Positions 1 through 7,727 of a stretch of 36,814 nucleotides of DNA are shown piece after piece. The position numbers were made by a program, and so were the translations under genes. Under the pieces are notes generated by a model. It saw only the letters and a program-made list of their open reading frames with translations, ran no database searches and had not been told where the DNA came from. Source of the DNA: CAZTHM01 sp041946825 (lineage in GTDB: Bacteria; Acidobacteriota; Terriglobia; UBA7540); the NCBI GenBank assembly GCA_041946825.1, contig JBHGBD010000037.1:1-36814 (forward strand), in the 5' to 3' direction. The first letter of the stretch is position 1, and each line of letters opens with the position of its first letter.

Positions 1-42
1 GTTCATGTGCGGCTTCGAGCGATCAAATTTTTCCTTCGCCAT
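1..42 (-). CDS. tuf: Elongation factor Tu, N-terminal 14 codons (cut by window edge)
   Basis: The minus strand reads M-A-K-E-K-F-D-R-S-K-P-H-M-N up to the window edge, which is the characteristic start of bacterial EF-Tu (usually MAKEKFERTKPHxN). EF-Tu delivers aminoacyl-tRNA to the ribosome in the cytoplasm. The start codon is ATG, with a purine-rich GAAGGGG stretch just upstream. It lies 66 bases downstream of fusA, the standard order rpsL-rpsG-fusA-tuf of the str operon. The GTPase motifs lie beyond the edge, so the call rests on these residues and on gene order. Confidence 0.9.
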   Translation of the reverse strand, partial: MAKEKFDRSKPHMN

Positions 43-108
43 GTCCCCTTCGCCTCAGCGTGAATTGAATTCCTTCGACCGCGACAATCCAAAACCAGAA
101 GAACGAAT

Positions 109-2262
109 CTACCGGGCCACGGGTCGCCCCTGAACTCGAGCTATCACTTCGGCTTCGATATCACCGGGTGTTTTTTCGTACCGGAGGAAATGCATGGTGT
201 ACGATGCGCGCCCCTGAGTGCGCGAGCGCAGGTCTGTGGCATAACCAAACATTTCGGCCAGCGGCACCTTGGCGCGAATAATCTGCGTTGAGCCACGCTT
301 CTCGAGTCCCTCGACGTGACCCCGGCGGGCGTTCAAATCACCCAGCACATCCCCCATGTATTCCTCGGGGACGACGACTTCAACCTTCATTACCGGCTCG
401 AGCAGAATCGGCTTCGCCTTACGCGCGGCCTCCTTGAACGCCATCGAACCTGCAATCTTAAAAGCCACTTCAGACGAGTCCACCTCGTGATAGGAGCCGT
501 CAACCAGACCCACCCTTACACCCGTCATCTCGTAGCCCGCCAGGACTCCCGTCTCCATCGCCTCACGAATGCCTTGATAAATCGCCGGGATATACTCGCG
601 GGGAATCGCCCCACCCACAATCCCGTCGACGAATAAGAGGTTCAAGTCCGGATCGAATTTGTTGGTGGATTTCTTTCGAGTAAGCTCGGCGATGGCGGTG
701 AGGTCGGGATGAGGCAGGGGCTCGATTTGGATGTTGGCGTGCCCGTACTGGCCGCGGCCTCCGGTTTGGCGGATGTACTTCCCTTCCGCTTCGGCTGAGC
801 CGCCAATCGTCTCGCGATAGGCAACCTGCGGGCGGCCGACATTGGCGCCCACGCTGAATTCGCGCATCATGCGGTCGACCAGGATTTCCAAATGCAGTTC
901 GCCCATGCCCGAGATGAGCGTCTGCCCCGTGTCGGGGTCCGTATGAACTTTGAAAGTGGGATCTTCCTGAGTCAGCTTCGAAAGCGCCAGCCCCATTTTT
1001 TCCTGGTCGGCCTTCGTCTTGGGCTCGATGGCAACGGAGATGACCGGCGCAGGAAAATCCATCGCCTCGAAGACGATGGGGGCGTCCTCGGCGCAGATGG
1101 TGTCGCCGGTCGATACGCTTTTCAGACCAACCGCGGCGGCGATGTCGCCGGCATAAACGTCGGCGATTTCCTCGCGCTTGTTGGCGTGCATCTTGACCAG
1201 ACGACTGATGCGTTCCCGGCGGTCGCGGCGCGTGCTGTAAACAAATTCGCCGACGCGCAAGGAGCCGGAATAGACGCGCAAGAAGGCGAGTTGGCCGACA
1301 AAGGGGTCGGTCATGATTTTGAAAACCAGGGCGGAAAACGGCGCGTCGTCCTTCGCGTCACGGGTCAGGGCCTGCTCGCTGTCGGGCGAGGTTCCCTCGA
1401 CGGGCGGAATATCGGCCGGAGAAGGAAGATAGTCAACCACGGCGTCGAGCAGCGGCTGAACGCCCTTGTTCTTGAAGGCCGATCCGCACAAGACAGGGAA
1501 AACTTTGAGCGCGATCGTCGCTTTGCGCAGACTGGCCTGGAGCTCCTCGGCAGTGACCGGCTCACCGTGAACGTACTTGCTCATGATGTGGTCATCGATC
1601 TCGCCCAGGGTCTCAATCATCTGCTCACGATAGTGGCGGGCTTTTTCGACTTGATCGGCCGGAATGTCGCGCAGATCATAGTCCGCGCCCAGCGTCTCGT
1701 CCTTGTAGATGATGGCCTTTTGTCGAATCAGGTCGATAACACCTTCAAATTGGTCTTCCGAGCCGAGAGGCAACTGGATAGGAACGGGAGGAGCATGGAG
1801 CTTGGTGCGGATTTGCTCGATGCAAGCATCGAAGTCAGCTCCGGCGCGATCCATTTTGTTGACAAACACAATGCGCGGCACACGGTACTTGTCCGCCTGA
1901 CGCCACACGGCCTCGGTCTGGGGCTCGACGCCTTCGACGGCCCCTAAGATGGCAATCGCTCCGTCGAGAACCCGGAGCGACCTTTCAACTTCTGCCGTGA
2001 AATCCACATGGCCCGGCGTGTCGATGATGTTAATCCGGATATCGTTCCAATTACAGGTGGTGGCTGCGGAAGTAATGGTGATCCCGCGCTCTTGCTCCTG
2101 CGGCATGAAGTCCATCACCGCGGTCCCTTCATGCACCTCACCCATCTTATACGTCCGGCCGGTGTAATAGAGAATCCGCTCGGTCGTCGTCGTTTTGCCG
2201 GCATCGATGTGAGCCATGATGCCGATATTCCGGGTTTTATCCAGCGGTGCTTGTCGCGGCAT
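109..2262 (-). CDS. fusA: Elongation factor G
   Basis: This is a 717-residue translational GTPase that drives translocation of tRNA and mRNA on the ribosome. The G domain is at the N terminus: P-loop AHIDAGKT near residue 17, RGITI in switch 1, DTPGHVDF near residue 82 and NKMD near residue 136. EF-G domains II to V follow at normal length. The ATG start gives the usual EF-G beginning (RNIGIMAHIDAGKTTT follows a short leader), and TAAGG upstream is a modest ribosome binding site. The gene is third in the str operon, but 166 bases of spacer with two palindromes separate it from rpsG, which is long for this operon. Nothing in the protein looks damaged. Confidence 0.98.
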   Translation of the reverse strand: MPRQAPLDKTRNIGIMAHIDAGKTTTTERILYYTGRTYKMGEVHEGTAVMDFMPQEQERGITITSAATTCNWNDIRINIIDTPGHVDFTAEVERSLRVLDGAIAILGAVEGVEPQTEAVWRQADKYRVPRIVFVNKMDRAGADFDACIEQIRTKLHAPPVPIQLPLGSEDQFEGVIDLIRQKAIIYKDETLGADYDLRDIPADQVEKARHYREQMIETLGEIDDHIMSKYVHGEPVTAEELQASLRKATIALKVFPVLCGSAFKNKGVQPLLDAVVDYLPSPADIPPVEGTSPDSEQALTRDAKDDAPFSALVFKIMTDPFVGQLAFLRVYSGSLRVGEFVYSTRRDRRERISRLVKMHANKREEIADVYAGDIAAAVGLKSVSTGDTICAEDAPIVFEAMDFPAPVISVAIEPKTKADQEKMGLALSKLTQEDPTFKVHTDPDTGQTLISGMGELHLEILVDRMMREFSVGANVGRPQVAYRETIGGSAEAEGKYIRQTGGRGQYGHANIQIEPLPHPDLTAIAELTRKKSTNKFDPDLNLLFVDGIVGGAIPREYIPAIYQGIREAMETGVLAGYEMTGVRVGLVDGSYHEVDSSEVAFKIAGSMAFKEAARKAKPILLEPVMKVEVVVPEEYMGDVLGDLNARRGHVEGLEKRGSTQIIRAKVPLAEMFGYATDLRSRTQGRASYTMHFLRYEKTPGDIEAEVIARVQGRPVAR

Positions 2263-2343
2263 AAACCTTAGCGCAAAGAAACTCCCACCCGATCCTCATC
2301 GCGCCGATAAAGATCGGATCTCCCCAGTCAGTTGATCAATGGG

Positions 2344-2359
2344 CCCCGATGAATCGGGG
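2344..2359. repeat. Palindrome CCCCGAT-GA-ATCGGGG
   Basis: A perfect 7-bp inverted repeat with a 2-base loop lies in the rpsG-fusA spacer. Related CCCGA...TCGGG palindromes recur in other intergenic spots of this window (2412, 20131, 21651, 31002), so it looks like a member of a dispersed REP-like family. It is not followed by a T-run, so it is unlikely to be a strong terminator. It could stabilise an mRNA end or attenuate transcription between rpsG and fusA. Confidence 0.6.
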
Positions 2360-2411
2360 CACGGGCGGATCGTGGTCCTGGGTGGAACCACCTCCCGCCT
2401 CGCCAACGCTT

Positions 2412-2429
2412 ATCCCGACAGGCCGGGAT
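2412..2429. repeat. Palindrome ATCCCG-ACAGGC-CGGGAT at the rpsG stop codon
   Basis: A 6-bp inverted repeat with a 6-base loop begins in the last base of the rpsG stop codon (minus strand) and runs into the spacer before fusA. With the palindrome at 2344-2359 it makes two hairpins between these cotranscribed genes. The core CCCGA/CGGG matches the other palindromes in the window. No T-run follows. Confidence 0.5.
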
Positions 2430-2899
2430 TACCAGCGGTAGTGGGCAAAAGCCTTATTGGCTTCGGCCATGCGATGCGTGTCGTCGCGCTTCTTGATGGC
2501 CCCGCCACGGTTATTCGCGGCATCCAGCAGTTCCGCAGCGAGCCGCTCCTTCATTGACTTCTCGCCTCGTTCACGCGCATAGCCGATGATCCAGCGGAGA
2601 CTTAACGAGGTCTGACGATTCCGATTCACTTCCACCGGAACCTGGTAGTTCGCGCCCCCCACGCGGCGGGTTTTCACTTCCAGGACCGGTTTCACATTGT
2701 CGACAGCCTTCTTAAAGATCTTCAGTGGGTCATCATTGGCGCGTTCCTTGACCAGATCGAACGCCCCGTAGACCGCCTGCTCCGCGACTGTCCGTTTTCC
2801 CTCGTACATCACACAATTGATGAACTTTCTGACCAACGGACTGATGTGGATCGGATCAGGACCTACTTCTCTTCGCTCGACTGTACCCTTACGTGGCAT
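2429..2899 (-). CDS. rpsG: 30S ribosomal protein S7
   Basis: This 156-residue protein has the standard bacterial S7 length and signatures: MPRKG start, the block near residues 18-50 containing PLVRKFINCVMYEGKR, and the VGGANYQVP motif near residue 80. S7 nucleates assembly of the 3' domain of 16S rRNA and contacts mRNA at the exit site. It starts with ATG 24 bases after the rpsL stop, as expected for the str operon. S7 is often the repressor of this operon in other bacteria, but no S7 binding structure was identified here. Confidence 0.98.
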   Translation of the reverse strand: MPRKGTVERREVGPDPIHISPLVRKFINCVMYEGKRTVAEQAVYGAFDLVKERANDDPLKIFKKAVDNVKPVLEVKTRRVGGANYQVPVEVNRNRQTSLSLRWIIGYARERGEKSMKERLAAELLDAANNRGGAIKKRDDTHRMAEANKAFAHYRW

Positions 2900-2923
2900 T
2901 GAATAATCCCGTTACCCCAGTAC

Positions 2924-3301
2924 TTAAGAAGCTTTCGGACGCTTGGCACCGTACTTGGACCGGCCCTGTCGCCGGTCGGTGACACCTGCCGAATCCAGCG
3001 TCCCCCGGATCACATGGTAGCGCACACCCGGGAGGTCTTTCACACGGCCTCCCCGGATCAGCACGATCGAGTGTTCCTGGAGGTTGTGCCCCACCCCTGG
3101 AATGTAAGTCGTCACTTCCATCTGATTCGTGAGCCTGACGCGGGCCACCTTCCGCAGCGCGGAATTGGGTTTCTTGGGCGTCTGCGTATAGACGCGAACG
3201 CAAACCCCGCGCTTTTGCGGGCAACCGTCGAGAGCAGGGCTCGAGGTTTTGTATCGTGGCCTGCTCCTTCCCAGACGAACCAATTGATTGAAAGTCGGCA
3301 T
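2924..3301 (-). CDS. rpsL: 30S ribosomal protein S12
   Basis: This is the 125-residue decoding-centre protein S12. Hallmarks are the N-terminal MPTFNQLVRLGR, CPQKRGVCVRVYTQTPKKPNSALRK, GHNLQEHS and IRGGRVKDLPGVRYH. The lysines whose mutation gives streptomycin resistance in other bacteria (in TPKKPNS and GRVKDLP) are wild type. The reading frame stays open for 43 further codons upstream, but the family start is the ATG at 3301. The purine-rich GGGAGGAGGAG lies about 16 bases upstream, a rather long spacing. It is the first gene of the str group and has its own promoter at 3388-3417. Confidence 0.97.
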   Translation of the reverse strand: MPTFNQLVRLGRSRPRYKTSSPALDGCPQKRGVCVRVYTQTPKKPNSALRKVARVRLTNQMEVTTYIPGVGHNLQEHSIVLIRGGRVKDLPGVRYHVIRGTLDSAGVTDRRQGRSKYGAKRPKAS

Positions 3302-3387
3302 TCGTAAGACTCGGTCACTCCTCCTCCCGCCGGCCGACCTCAGTGCCAGCATAAGGAGAGGAAAGCTGAACTCGCGCAAACCTTTCG

Positions 3388-3417
3388 AATATACCTGACG
3401 ACGCGCACGACTGTCAA
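3388..3417 (-). promoter_or_regulatory. sigma70-type promoter for rpsL-rpsG-fusA-tuf
   Basis: On the minus strand a perfect -35 TTGACA (3412-3417) is followed after 18 bases by TATATT (3388-3393). It lies in the 155-base gap between frr and rpsL and would give a leader of about 80 bases before rpsL. This indicates the str genes can be transcribed separately from the rplM-to-frr block even though all run the same way. The assignment is by consensus match only. Confidence 0.75.
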
Positions 3418-3456
3418 GAAGCAATCTCAACTCAAACCAGAGATCTACTGAGTAAT

Positions 3457-4017
3457 CTACCGCATCTCCAGAATCTCTTTCTCTTTGCTCGATCCCTGGG
3501 CTTCCAACTTGCTCATGAAATCGTCGGTCACTTTCTGAACTTCGTCCAAAGCCCGCTTCTCATCGTCTTCCGATATCTTCTTATCCTTCAGCAGTCGCTT
3601 CAGCTCGTCGTTCGAATCGCGACGAATGTTACGAATGGCGGTGCGGTGATTCTCCAGAACCTTATGCAGGTGCTTCACAAGCTCTTTCCGCCGCTCTTCG
3701 GTCAGCGGGGGGATCGGCACTCGCAGAATCTTTCCGTCGTTGACGGGATTCAGACCCAGGTCCGATGACCGGACGGCTTTGTCAATCGCCGCGAGCAAAC
3801 TCGGGTCCCATGGCTGGACCGTCAGCATACTGGGCTCGGGCACGCCCAGCGTGGCCACCTGATTGAGCGGGGTCGGAGTACCGTAATACTCGACCTTGAT
3901 GTGGTCTAGGAGGGATGCGGAGGCCCGGCCCGTACGCACGGTGGCCAACTCGTGCCGGAAATCTTCCAGCGCCTTCCCCATGCGGGCCTTCGCTTGTGCC
4001 AATGTCTCTTTGACCAT
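3457..4017 (-). CDS. frr: Ribosome recycling factor
   Basis: This 186-residue protein (family length about 185) splits post-termination 70S ribosomes together with EF-G. Signatures are the N-terminal MGKALEDFRHELATVRTGRAS, the central YYGTPTPLNQVATL and PEPSMLTVQPWD, and the C-terminal helix with RDSNDELKRLLKDK...SEDDEKRALDEVQ. The ATG start is 23 bases downstream of pyrH, matching the widespread rpsB-tsf-pyrH-frr cluster. It is the last gene before the internal promoter of the str group. Confidence 0.98.
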   Translation of the reverse strand: MVKETLAQAKARMGKALEDFRHELATVRTGRASASLLDHIKVEYYGTPTPLNQVATLGVPEPSMLTVQPWDPSLLAAIDKAVRSSDLGLNPVNDGKILRVPIPPLTEERRKELVKHLHKVLENHRTAIRNIRRDSNDELKRLLKDKKISEDDEKRALDEVQKVTDDFMSKLEAQGSSKEKEILEMR

Positions 4018-4040
4018 AGCGCCTACCCCCTGAAGGAGTC

Positions 4041-4757
4041 TTAACGCGCGACCAGCGAGCCTATCCTTTCGCCCAGCACCACGCGCTTGAGGTTGCCAGG
4101 AACATTCAGATTAAACACGACGATGGGCAGACTATTATCCATGCACATCGAGATGGCAGTGGTGTCCATTACCGCCAATCCACGCGAAAGCACTTCCAAA
4201 TAGGAGATCCTGTCGTAGAGCTTCGCGGTCGGGACCTTGACAGGATCCGCGTCGTACACGCCGTCGACCTTGGTGGCTTTCAGGATGGCCTCCGCCTTAA
4301 TTTCCATGGCGCGCAGCGCTGCGGCGGTGTCCGTCGAAAAATAGGGATTGCCCGTGCCGCCAGCCAGGACAACCACCCGCCCCTTCTCCAGATGGCGGAT
4401 CACACGGCGGCGGATGAACGGCTCCGCAACCTCACGCATTTCTATCGCTGTCACCACCCGCGTATGCGAACCCTGCTTCTCCAGAGAATCCTGCAGGGCG
4501 AGGGCGTTGATGATAGTCGCCAGCATTCCCATGTGGTCGGCCACGACGCGCTCGATGCCGTGGGCCGACGCCGCGACCCCTCGGATGAAATTCCCGCCCC
4601 CGACGACGATGGCGACCTGAAGACCAAGGTCGCGGACCTCGTGAACCTCCTCGGCAATGCGCTGGGCAACCCCGGGGTCAATCCCAAAACCCTGCTTCCC
4701 CATCAGGGCCTCTCCGCTCAGTTTGAGGAGGATTCGGTGGTAGGCAAGCCCGCTCAT
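4041..4757 (-). CDS. pyrH: UMP kinase
   Basis: This is a 238-residue bacterial UMP kinase of the amino acid kinase fold, which phosphorylates UMP to UDP for pyrimidine nucleotide synthesis. Visible signatures are the N-terminal ILLKLSGEAL, the glycine-rich VVGGGNFIRG, the DHMGMLATIINALA block, AGGTGNPYFSTDTAAALRA and the late DTTAISMCMDN. The frame extends 27 codons further upstream, into tsf, but the ATG at 4757 has AGGAAA a few bases upstream and gives the family N terminus, so I chose it. It lies 31 bases after tsf and 23 before frr. Confidence 0.97.
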   Translation of the reverse strand: MSGLAYHRILLKLSGEALMGKQGFGIDPGVAQRIAEEVHEVRDLGLQVAIVVGGGNFIRGVAASAHGIERVVADHMGMLATIINALALQDSLEKQGSHTRVVTAIEMREVAEPFIRRRVIRHLEKGRVVVLAGGTGNPYFSTDTAAALRAMEIKAEAILKATKVDGVYDADPVKVPTAKLYDRISYLEVLSRGLAVMDTTAISMCMDNSLPIVVFNLNVPGNLKRVVLGERIGSLVAR

Positions 4758-4788
4758 TGCGTTTCCTGAGGTTATCCGCCCTCGCGCT

Positions 4789-5427
4789 TCAAGCCGCTGC
4801 CGGCCCCTCCGCCGAAGCCGAGGCAAGGCCCTCGCCAACTTTGAATCGCGCGAAACGTCGCACCACGATGTTTTCGCCGAACTTCGCGATCTTGGCGGTG
4901 ATCAGCTCGCGAACCGTCTGGCTTCCCGAAAGATCCTTAATGAAGTGCTGCTCGTACAAGCAGAAATCTTCGTAGAACTTCTCCAACTTCCCTTCCACAA
5001 TGCGGTTAAGGACCGCTTCGGGTTTCCCGGAAGCCGCTGCTTGGGCTCGAAGGACATCTCTTTCGCGCTGCAGGACCTCCGGAGAGACTTCTTCCTTACG
5101 AATGAAACGCGGATCCGTGGCGCAGATCTGCATGGCCAGATCGTGGACGAGTTGCTGGAATTCTTCATTGCGGGCCACGAAATCCGATTCGCAATTCACT
5201 TCCACGAGGACCCCAATCTTTCCCCCGGCGTGCACGTAGGAGCCCACCAGGCCTTCCGAAGCGAGCCGCCCCGCCTTCTTGGCCGCTGTCGCCTGGCCGC
5301 GCTTTCGCAGAATCGTAAAGGCCTGCTCCAGTTCCCCGTTGGCTTCTTCCAGCGCCTTCTTGCACTCCATCATGGGAGCGCCGCTCATCTCCCGCAGCTT
5401 TTTCACAAGTTCTGACGAAACGCTCAT
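4789..5427 (-). CDS. tsf: Elongation factor Ts, short form
   Basis: EF-Ts is the guanine nucleotide exchange factor for EF-Tu. The N-terminal UBA-like domain SSELVKKLREMSGAPMMECK is followed by the core with LASEGLVGSYVHAGGKIGVL and NCESDFVARNEEF, which contains the conserved T-D-F-V-type exchange residues. The protein is 212 residues, shorter than the 283 of E. coli, resembling the short EF-Ts of Thermus and some other phyla, and it ends in an Ala-rich tail. The ATG at 5427 has GGGAGGA 12 bases upstream. An earlier GTG at 5478 and ATG at 5439 are in frame but do not give the family start. Confidence 0.96.
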   Translation of the reverse strand: MSVSSELVKKLREMSGAPMMECKKALEEANGELEQAFTILRKRGQATAAKKAGRLASEGLVGSYVHAGGKIGVLVEVNCESDFVARNEEFQQLVHDLAMQICATDPRFIRKEEVSPEVLQRERDVLRAQAAASGKPEAVLNRIVEGKLEKFYEDFCLYEQHFIKDLSGSQTVRELITAKIAKFGENIVVRRFARFKVGEGLASASAEGPAAA

Positions 5428-5513
5428 TCCTTCTACCATCCTCCCACACGAAAAGGCAGGCCTCATTTCCAGGCCCACCTACCTGGCGATCATCCTTGAT
5501 AGTTTCCGGGGTG

Positions 5514-6497
5514 CTAAGTGGTCTCCGGGGTCAACTGGTCGTCGGTCTCATCTCCGCTGCGGGGGCGACCTTTCGTTTCCGGCAACTTCCGCTTCTGTTT
5601 CGGAACTCGGACCCGGCCGTCGGCAACTTCCTCGGCAGCAACCACTGCGGGCGAAACTCCGCCTTGCTCGTCCTCGGCAGGAGCTCCTTCAAAACCTTCT
5701 GTCGCCTCCGCCATGACATCTTCGGCTGCAATCGCTGCTGCCTCGCGAGCCGCTTCCAATTCCTCGGCAGCCTTTTCCGCCGCAATCTTTTCGGCTTCAA
5801 GCTGCTTCTGCATGGCCGCGTCTTTGCCCTCACTCACGGCATCGGAGATCCGTGAAGTGAACAACCGAATGGCGCGCAAAGCATCGTCGTTCCCGGGAAT
5901 GACGTAGCTGACGAGGTCTGGATCGCAATTCGTATCCACAATCGCCACCACAGGAATACCCAGCTTGCGCGCCTCTTTGACAGCGATCTCCTCCTTGCTT
6001 GAGTCCACCACAAAGATCGCGTCGGGCAGCCCGGGCATGTCCTTAATCCCCGCCAGGTTCTGTTCCAGATGCTTGCGTTCCCGCTCCAGCCGCTGGACCT
6101 CTTTCTTGGTCAACAACTCATACCGGCCATCCTTGCTCATTTCGTCCAGCTCTCGCAGCCGTTGGATCGACTTCTGGATCGTCGAGTTATTGGTCAGCAA
6201 TCCGCCCAACCAGCGATGGTTAACATAGAACATTCCGCAGCGGGTCGCTTCCTCCGCAATTGCTTCCTGCGCCTGGCGTTTAGTCCCCACAAAAAGGATC
6301 GTCTTTCCTTCCGCGGCGAGATCGGAGACGTACTTTGCGGCCTCCTTGAAGAGTTTAAGGGTCTTCTGGAGATCGATGATGTAGATCCCGTTCCGCTCCC
6401 CGTAGATGTATTCCTTCATCTTGGGATTCCAGCGCCGGGTCTGGTGGCCGAAATGCACTCCAGCCTCCAGGAATTCTTTCATCGTAATGTTCGACAA
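5514..6497 (-). CDS. rpsB: 30S ribosomal protein S2 with long acidic tail
   Basis: The S2 domain occupies roughly residues 1-230, with MKEFLEAGVHFGHQTRRWNP, RNGIYIIDLQKT, VNHRWLGGLLTNN and NCDPDLVSYVIPGNDDA. S2 binds the platform side of the 30S subunit. I chose the TTG at 6497: it has GAGGAGGAG about 2-5 bases upstream and gives M-S-N-I-T-M-K-E-F, matching S2 starts elsewhere. The ATG five codons later lies about 19 bases from that ribosome binding site. The protein is about 327 residues against 241 in E. coli: a roughly 90-residue Ala/Glu-rich coiled stretch plus a basic PKQKRKLP segment is appended. The tail's function is unknown. Confidence 0.96.
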   Translation of the reverse strand: MSNITMKEFLEAGVHFGHQTRRWNPKMKEYIYGERNGIYIIDLQKTLKLFKEAAKYVSDLAAEGKTILFVGTKRQAQEAIAEEATRCGMFYVNHRWLGGLLTNNSTIQKSIQRLRELDEMSKDGRYELLTKKEVQRLERERKHLEQNLAGIKDMPGLPDAIFVVDSSKEEIAVKEARKLGIPVVAIVDTNCDPDLVSYVIPGNDDALRAIRLFTSRISDAVSEGKDAAMQKQLEAEKIAAEKAAEELEAAREAAAIAAEDVMAEATEGFEGAPAEDEQGGVSPAVVAAEEVADGRVRVPKQKRKLPETKGRPRSGDETDDQLTPETT

Positions 6498-6579
6498 AAC
6501 TCCTCCTCGTTACTAATGACAAGGGACGACTAAGAACCAACGTGCGCGTTTGCCTGTGATGTGCCACGCGCCGCTGGCC

Positions 6580-6975
6580 TTAGCGTTTCGAGAACTGGAA
6601 CCGCTTGCGGGCGCCCTTCTGCCCGTACTTCTTCCGTTCCTTCGCTCTCGGGTCGCGGGTCAGGTACCCGCCTTGCCGTAGCTTCGAACGCAGCTCCGGG
6701 TTGAAAACGATAAGGGCCCGCGCGATTCCCAGGCGGGCCGCGCCTACCTGACCGTGAACGCCTCCGCCGCAGGCGTTAATCAGGATGTCGAACTTCCCTT
6801 TATTTTCGGTTTCCACCAGCGGCTGCTGTACTTCCGCCCGCAGCGCTTCCGAAGGGAAGTATTGATCGAAGGGTCGGCCGTTGATCACCAGCTTACCCTC
6901 GCCGGGTCTGAGGATCACTCGTGCAATCGACTTTTTTCGACGACCCGTGGCACGAAACTGGACTTGGTCAGTCAC
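6580..6975 (-). CDS. rpsI: 30S ribosomal protein S9
   Basis: This 131-residue protein carries the S9 signatures: ATGRRKKSIARV near the start, GRPFDQYFPSE, GGGVHGQVGAARLGIARAL and the basic C-terminal tail ending in QFSKR, which reaches the P-site tRNA. The start is a GTG at 6975 with AAGGAG five bases upstream. It follows rplM by 42 bases, the near-universal rplM-rpsI pair, and leads into rpsB after 82 bases. Confidence 0.97.
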   Translation of the reverse strand: MTDQVQFRATGRRKKSIARVILRPGEGKLVINGRPFDQYFPSEALRAEVQQPLVETENKGKFDILINACGGGVHGQVGAARLGIARALIVFNPELRSKLRQGGYLTRDPRAKERKKYGQKGARKRFQFSKR

Positions 6976-7017
6976 CAGAACTCCTTATTCAAAATTCGGT
7001 TTCGCCGGATTTATGGA

Positions 7018-7452
7018 CTACCGGTTCAAGGAGAGCGGCTCCGGCCGCTGCGCCTGATGGGGGTGCGTGGGGCCCACGTACACTTTCAGTCGGCGCGCCA
7101 GCCGATCACCCAGGCGAGTTTTGGGGAGCATTCCGAGAATGGCATCACGGACCAACCGCTCCGGCATGGTTTCGAGCACCTTCCGAGCCGAGACCTCCCT
7201 CAGCCCGCCCGGATACCCGGTAAAATGCCGGTACATTTTCTCGTCAAGCTTCTTTCCGGTCAACCGCACCTTCTCAGCGTTGACAACGATGACGCCGTCA
7301 CGAGGTTCCGCATGGGGCGTAAAATCAGGCCTCGCTTTTCCTGTCAAGACCCGCGCCGCTCTCGCGGCCAGCCTCCCCAGTACCCAGCCTTCGGCGTCGA
7401 GGGTTTGCCATCGCACCCTCCCGCGCCTCGTCTTCGCAAAGTAAGTCCCCAC
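7018..7452 (-). CDS. rplM: 50S ribosomal protein L13
   Basis: L13 is an early-assembling 23S rRNA binding protein. The sequence shows WQTLDAEGWVLGRLA, TPHAEPRDGVIVVNAEKVRLTGKK, GYPGGLREV and GMLPKTRLGDRLARRLKVYVGPTHPHQAQRPEPL. I chose the GTG at 7452 (144 residues, close to the usual 142-147) because it has GGAG six bases upstream and gives V-G-T-Y-F-A-K, like many L13 starts. A TTG at 7476 is an in-frame alternative adding eight residues. It is the first gene of the block and has a promoter 40-70 bases upstream. Confidence 0.95.
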   Translation of the reverse strand: MGTYFAKTRRGRVRWQTLDAEGWVLGRLAARAARVLTGKARPDFTPHAEPRDGVIVVNAEKVRLTGKKLDEKMYRHFTGYPGGLREVSARKVLETMPERLVRDAILGMLPKTRLGDRLARRLKVYVGPTHPHQAQRPEPLSLNR

Positions 7453-7490
7453 TCCACTCTCCGCGTAAGCTGTCAAAATGCAAACTTATA

Positions 7491-7519
7491 TTTTTATGGC
7501 ACTGCGGAGCCTTTGTCAA
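7491..7519 (-). promoter_or_regulatory. Promoter of the rplM-to-frr operon
   Basis: On the minus strand TTGACA (7514-7519) is followed after 17 bases by TAAAAA (7491-7496), with a second A/T-rich TATAAG immediately after. The leader to the chosen rplM start would be about 32 bases. It diverges from the MarR promoter at 7692-7721, with about 170 bases between the two. Confidence 0.6.
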
Positions 7520-7691
7520 CTGATTTCCTGGTGCAGGCGCCATCCCGGTCCGCGCACTCCGGATTTGGGCCCTCGCGAACCATGAGTTCGATGGGGCAGA
7601 CCGGCCGTTCGATGAAAATAGCGCAGGCCCTGATAACCGAGGCGAAAATCTCCGTCGGATGGGGGCCGCCAGCCCCAGGCGCTCGGCGGCC

Positions 7692-7724
7692 CTGACACGA
7701 TACATCACAATGTGATATAATATC
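7692..7724 (+). promoter_or_regulatory. Promoter overlapped by palindromic operators upstream of the MarR gene
   Basis: CTGACA (7692-7697) and a perfect TATAAT (7716-7721) are separated by 18 bases. The perfect inverted repeat ATCACA-A-TGTGAT (7704-7716) fills the spacer and touches the -10. A second inverted repeat, GATAT-A-ATATC (7714-7724), is centred on the -10. A dimeric repressor bound to either would block RNA polymerase, so autoregulation by the MarR protein encoded just downstream is the natural inference. The expected transcription start is about 7728, the first base of the GTG start codon. Confidence 0.7.
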
Positions 7725-7727
7725 TCT

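Noticed and set aside
892..1947. A 351-codon open frame on the plus strand inside fusA
   Set aside because: It is antisense to a clearly conserved gene, and such shadow frames are expected in GC-rich coding DNA. No ribosome binding site or family motif was seen.
3302..3430. A 43-codon N-terminal extension of rpsL
   Set aside because: S12 begins at MPTFNQLVR in the family, and the extension would overlap the promoter and contains no conserved residues.
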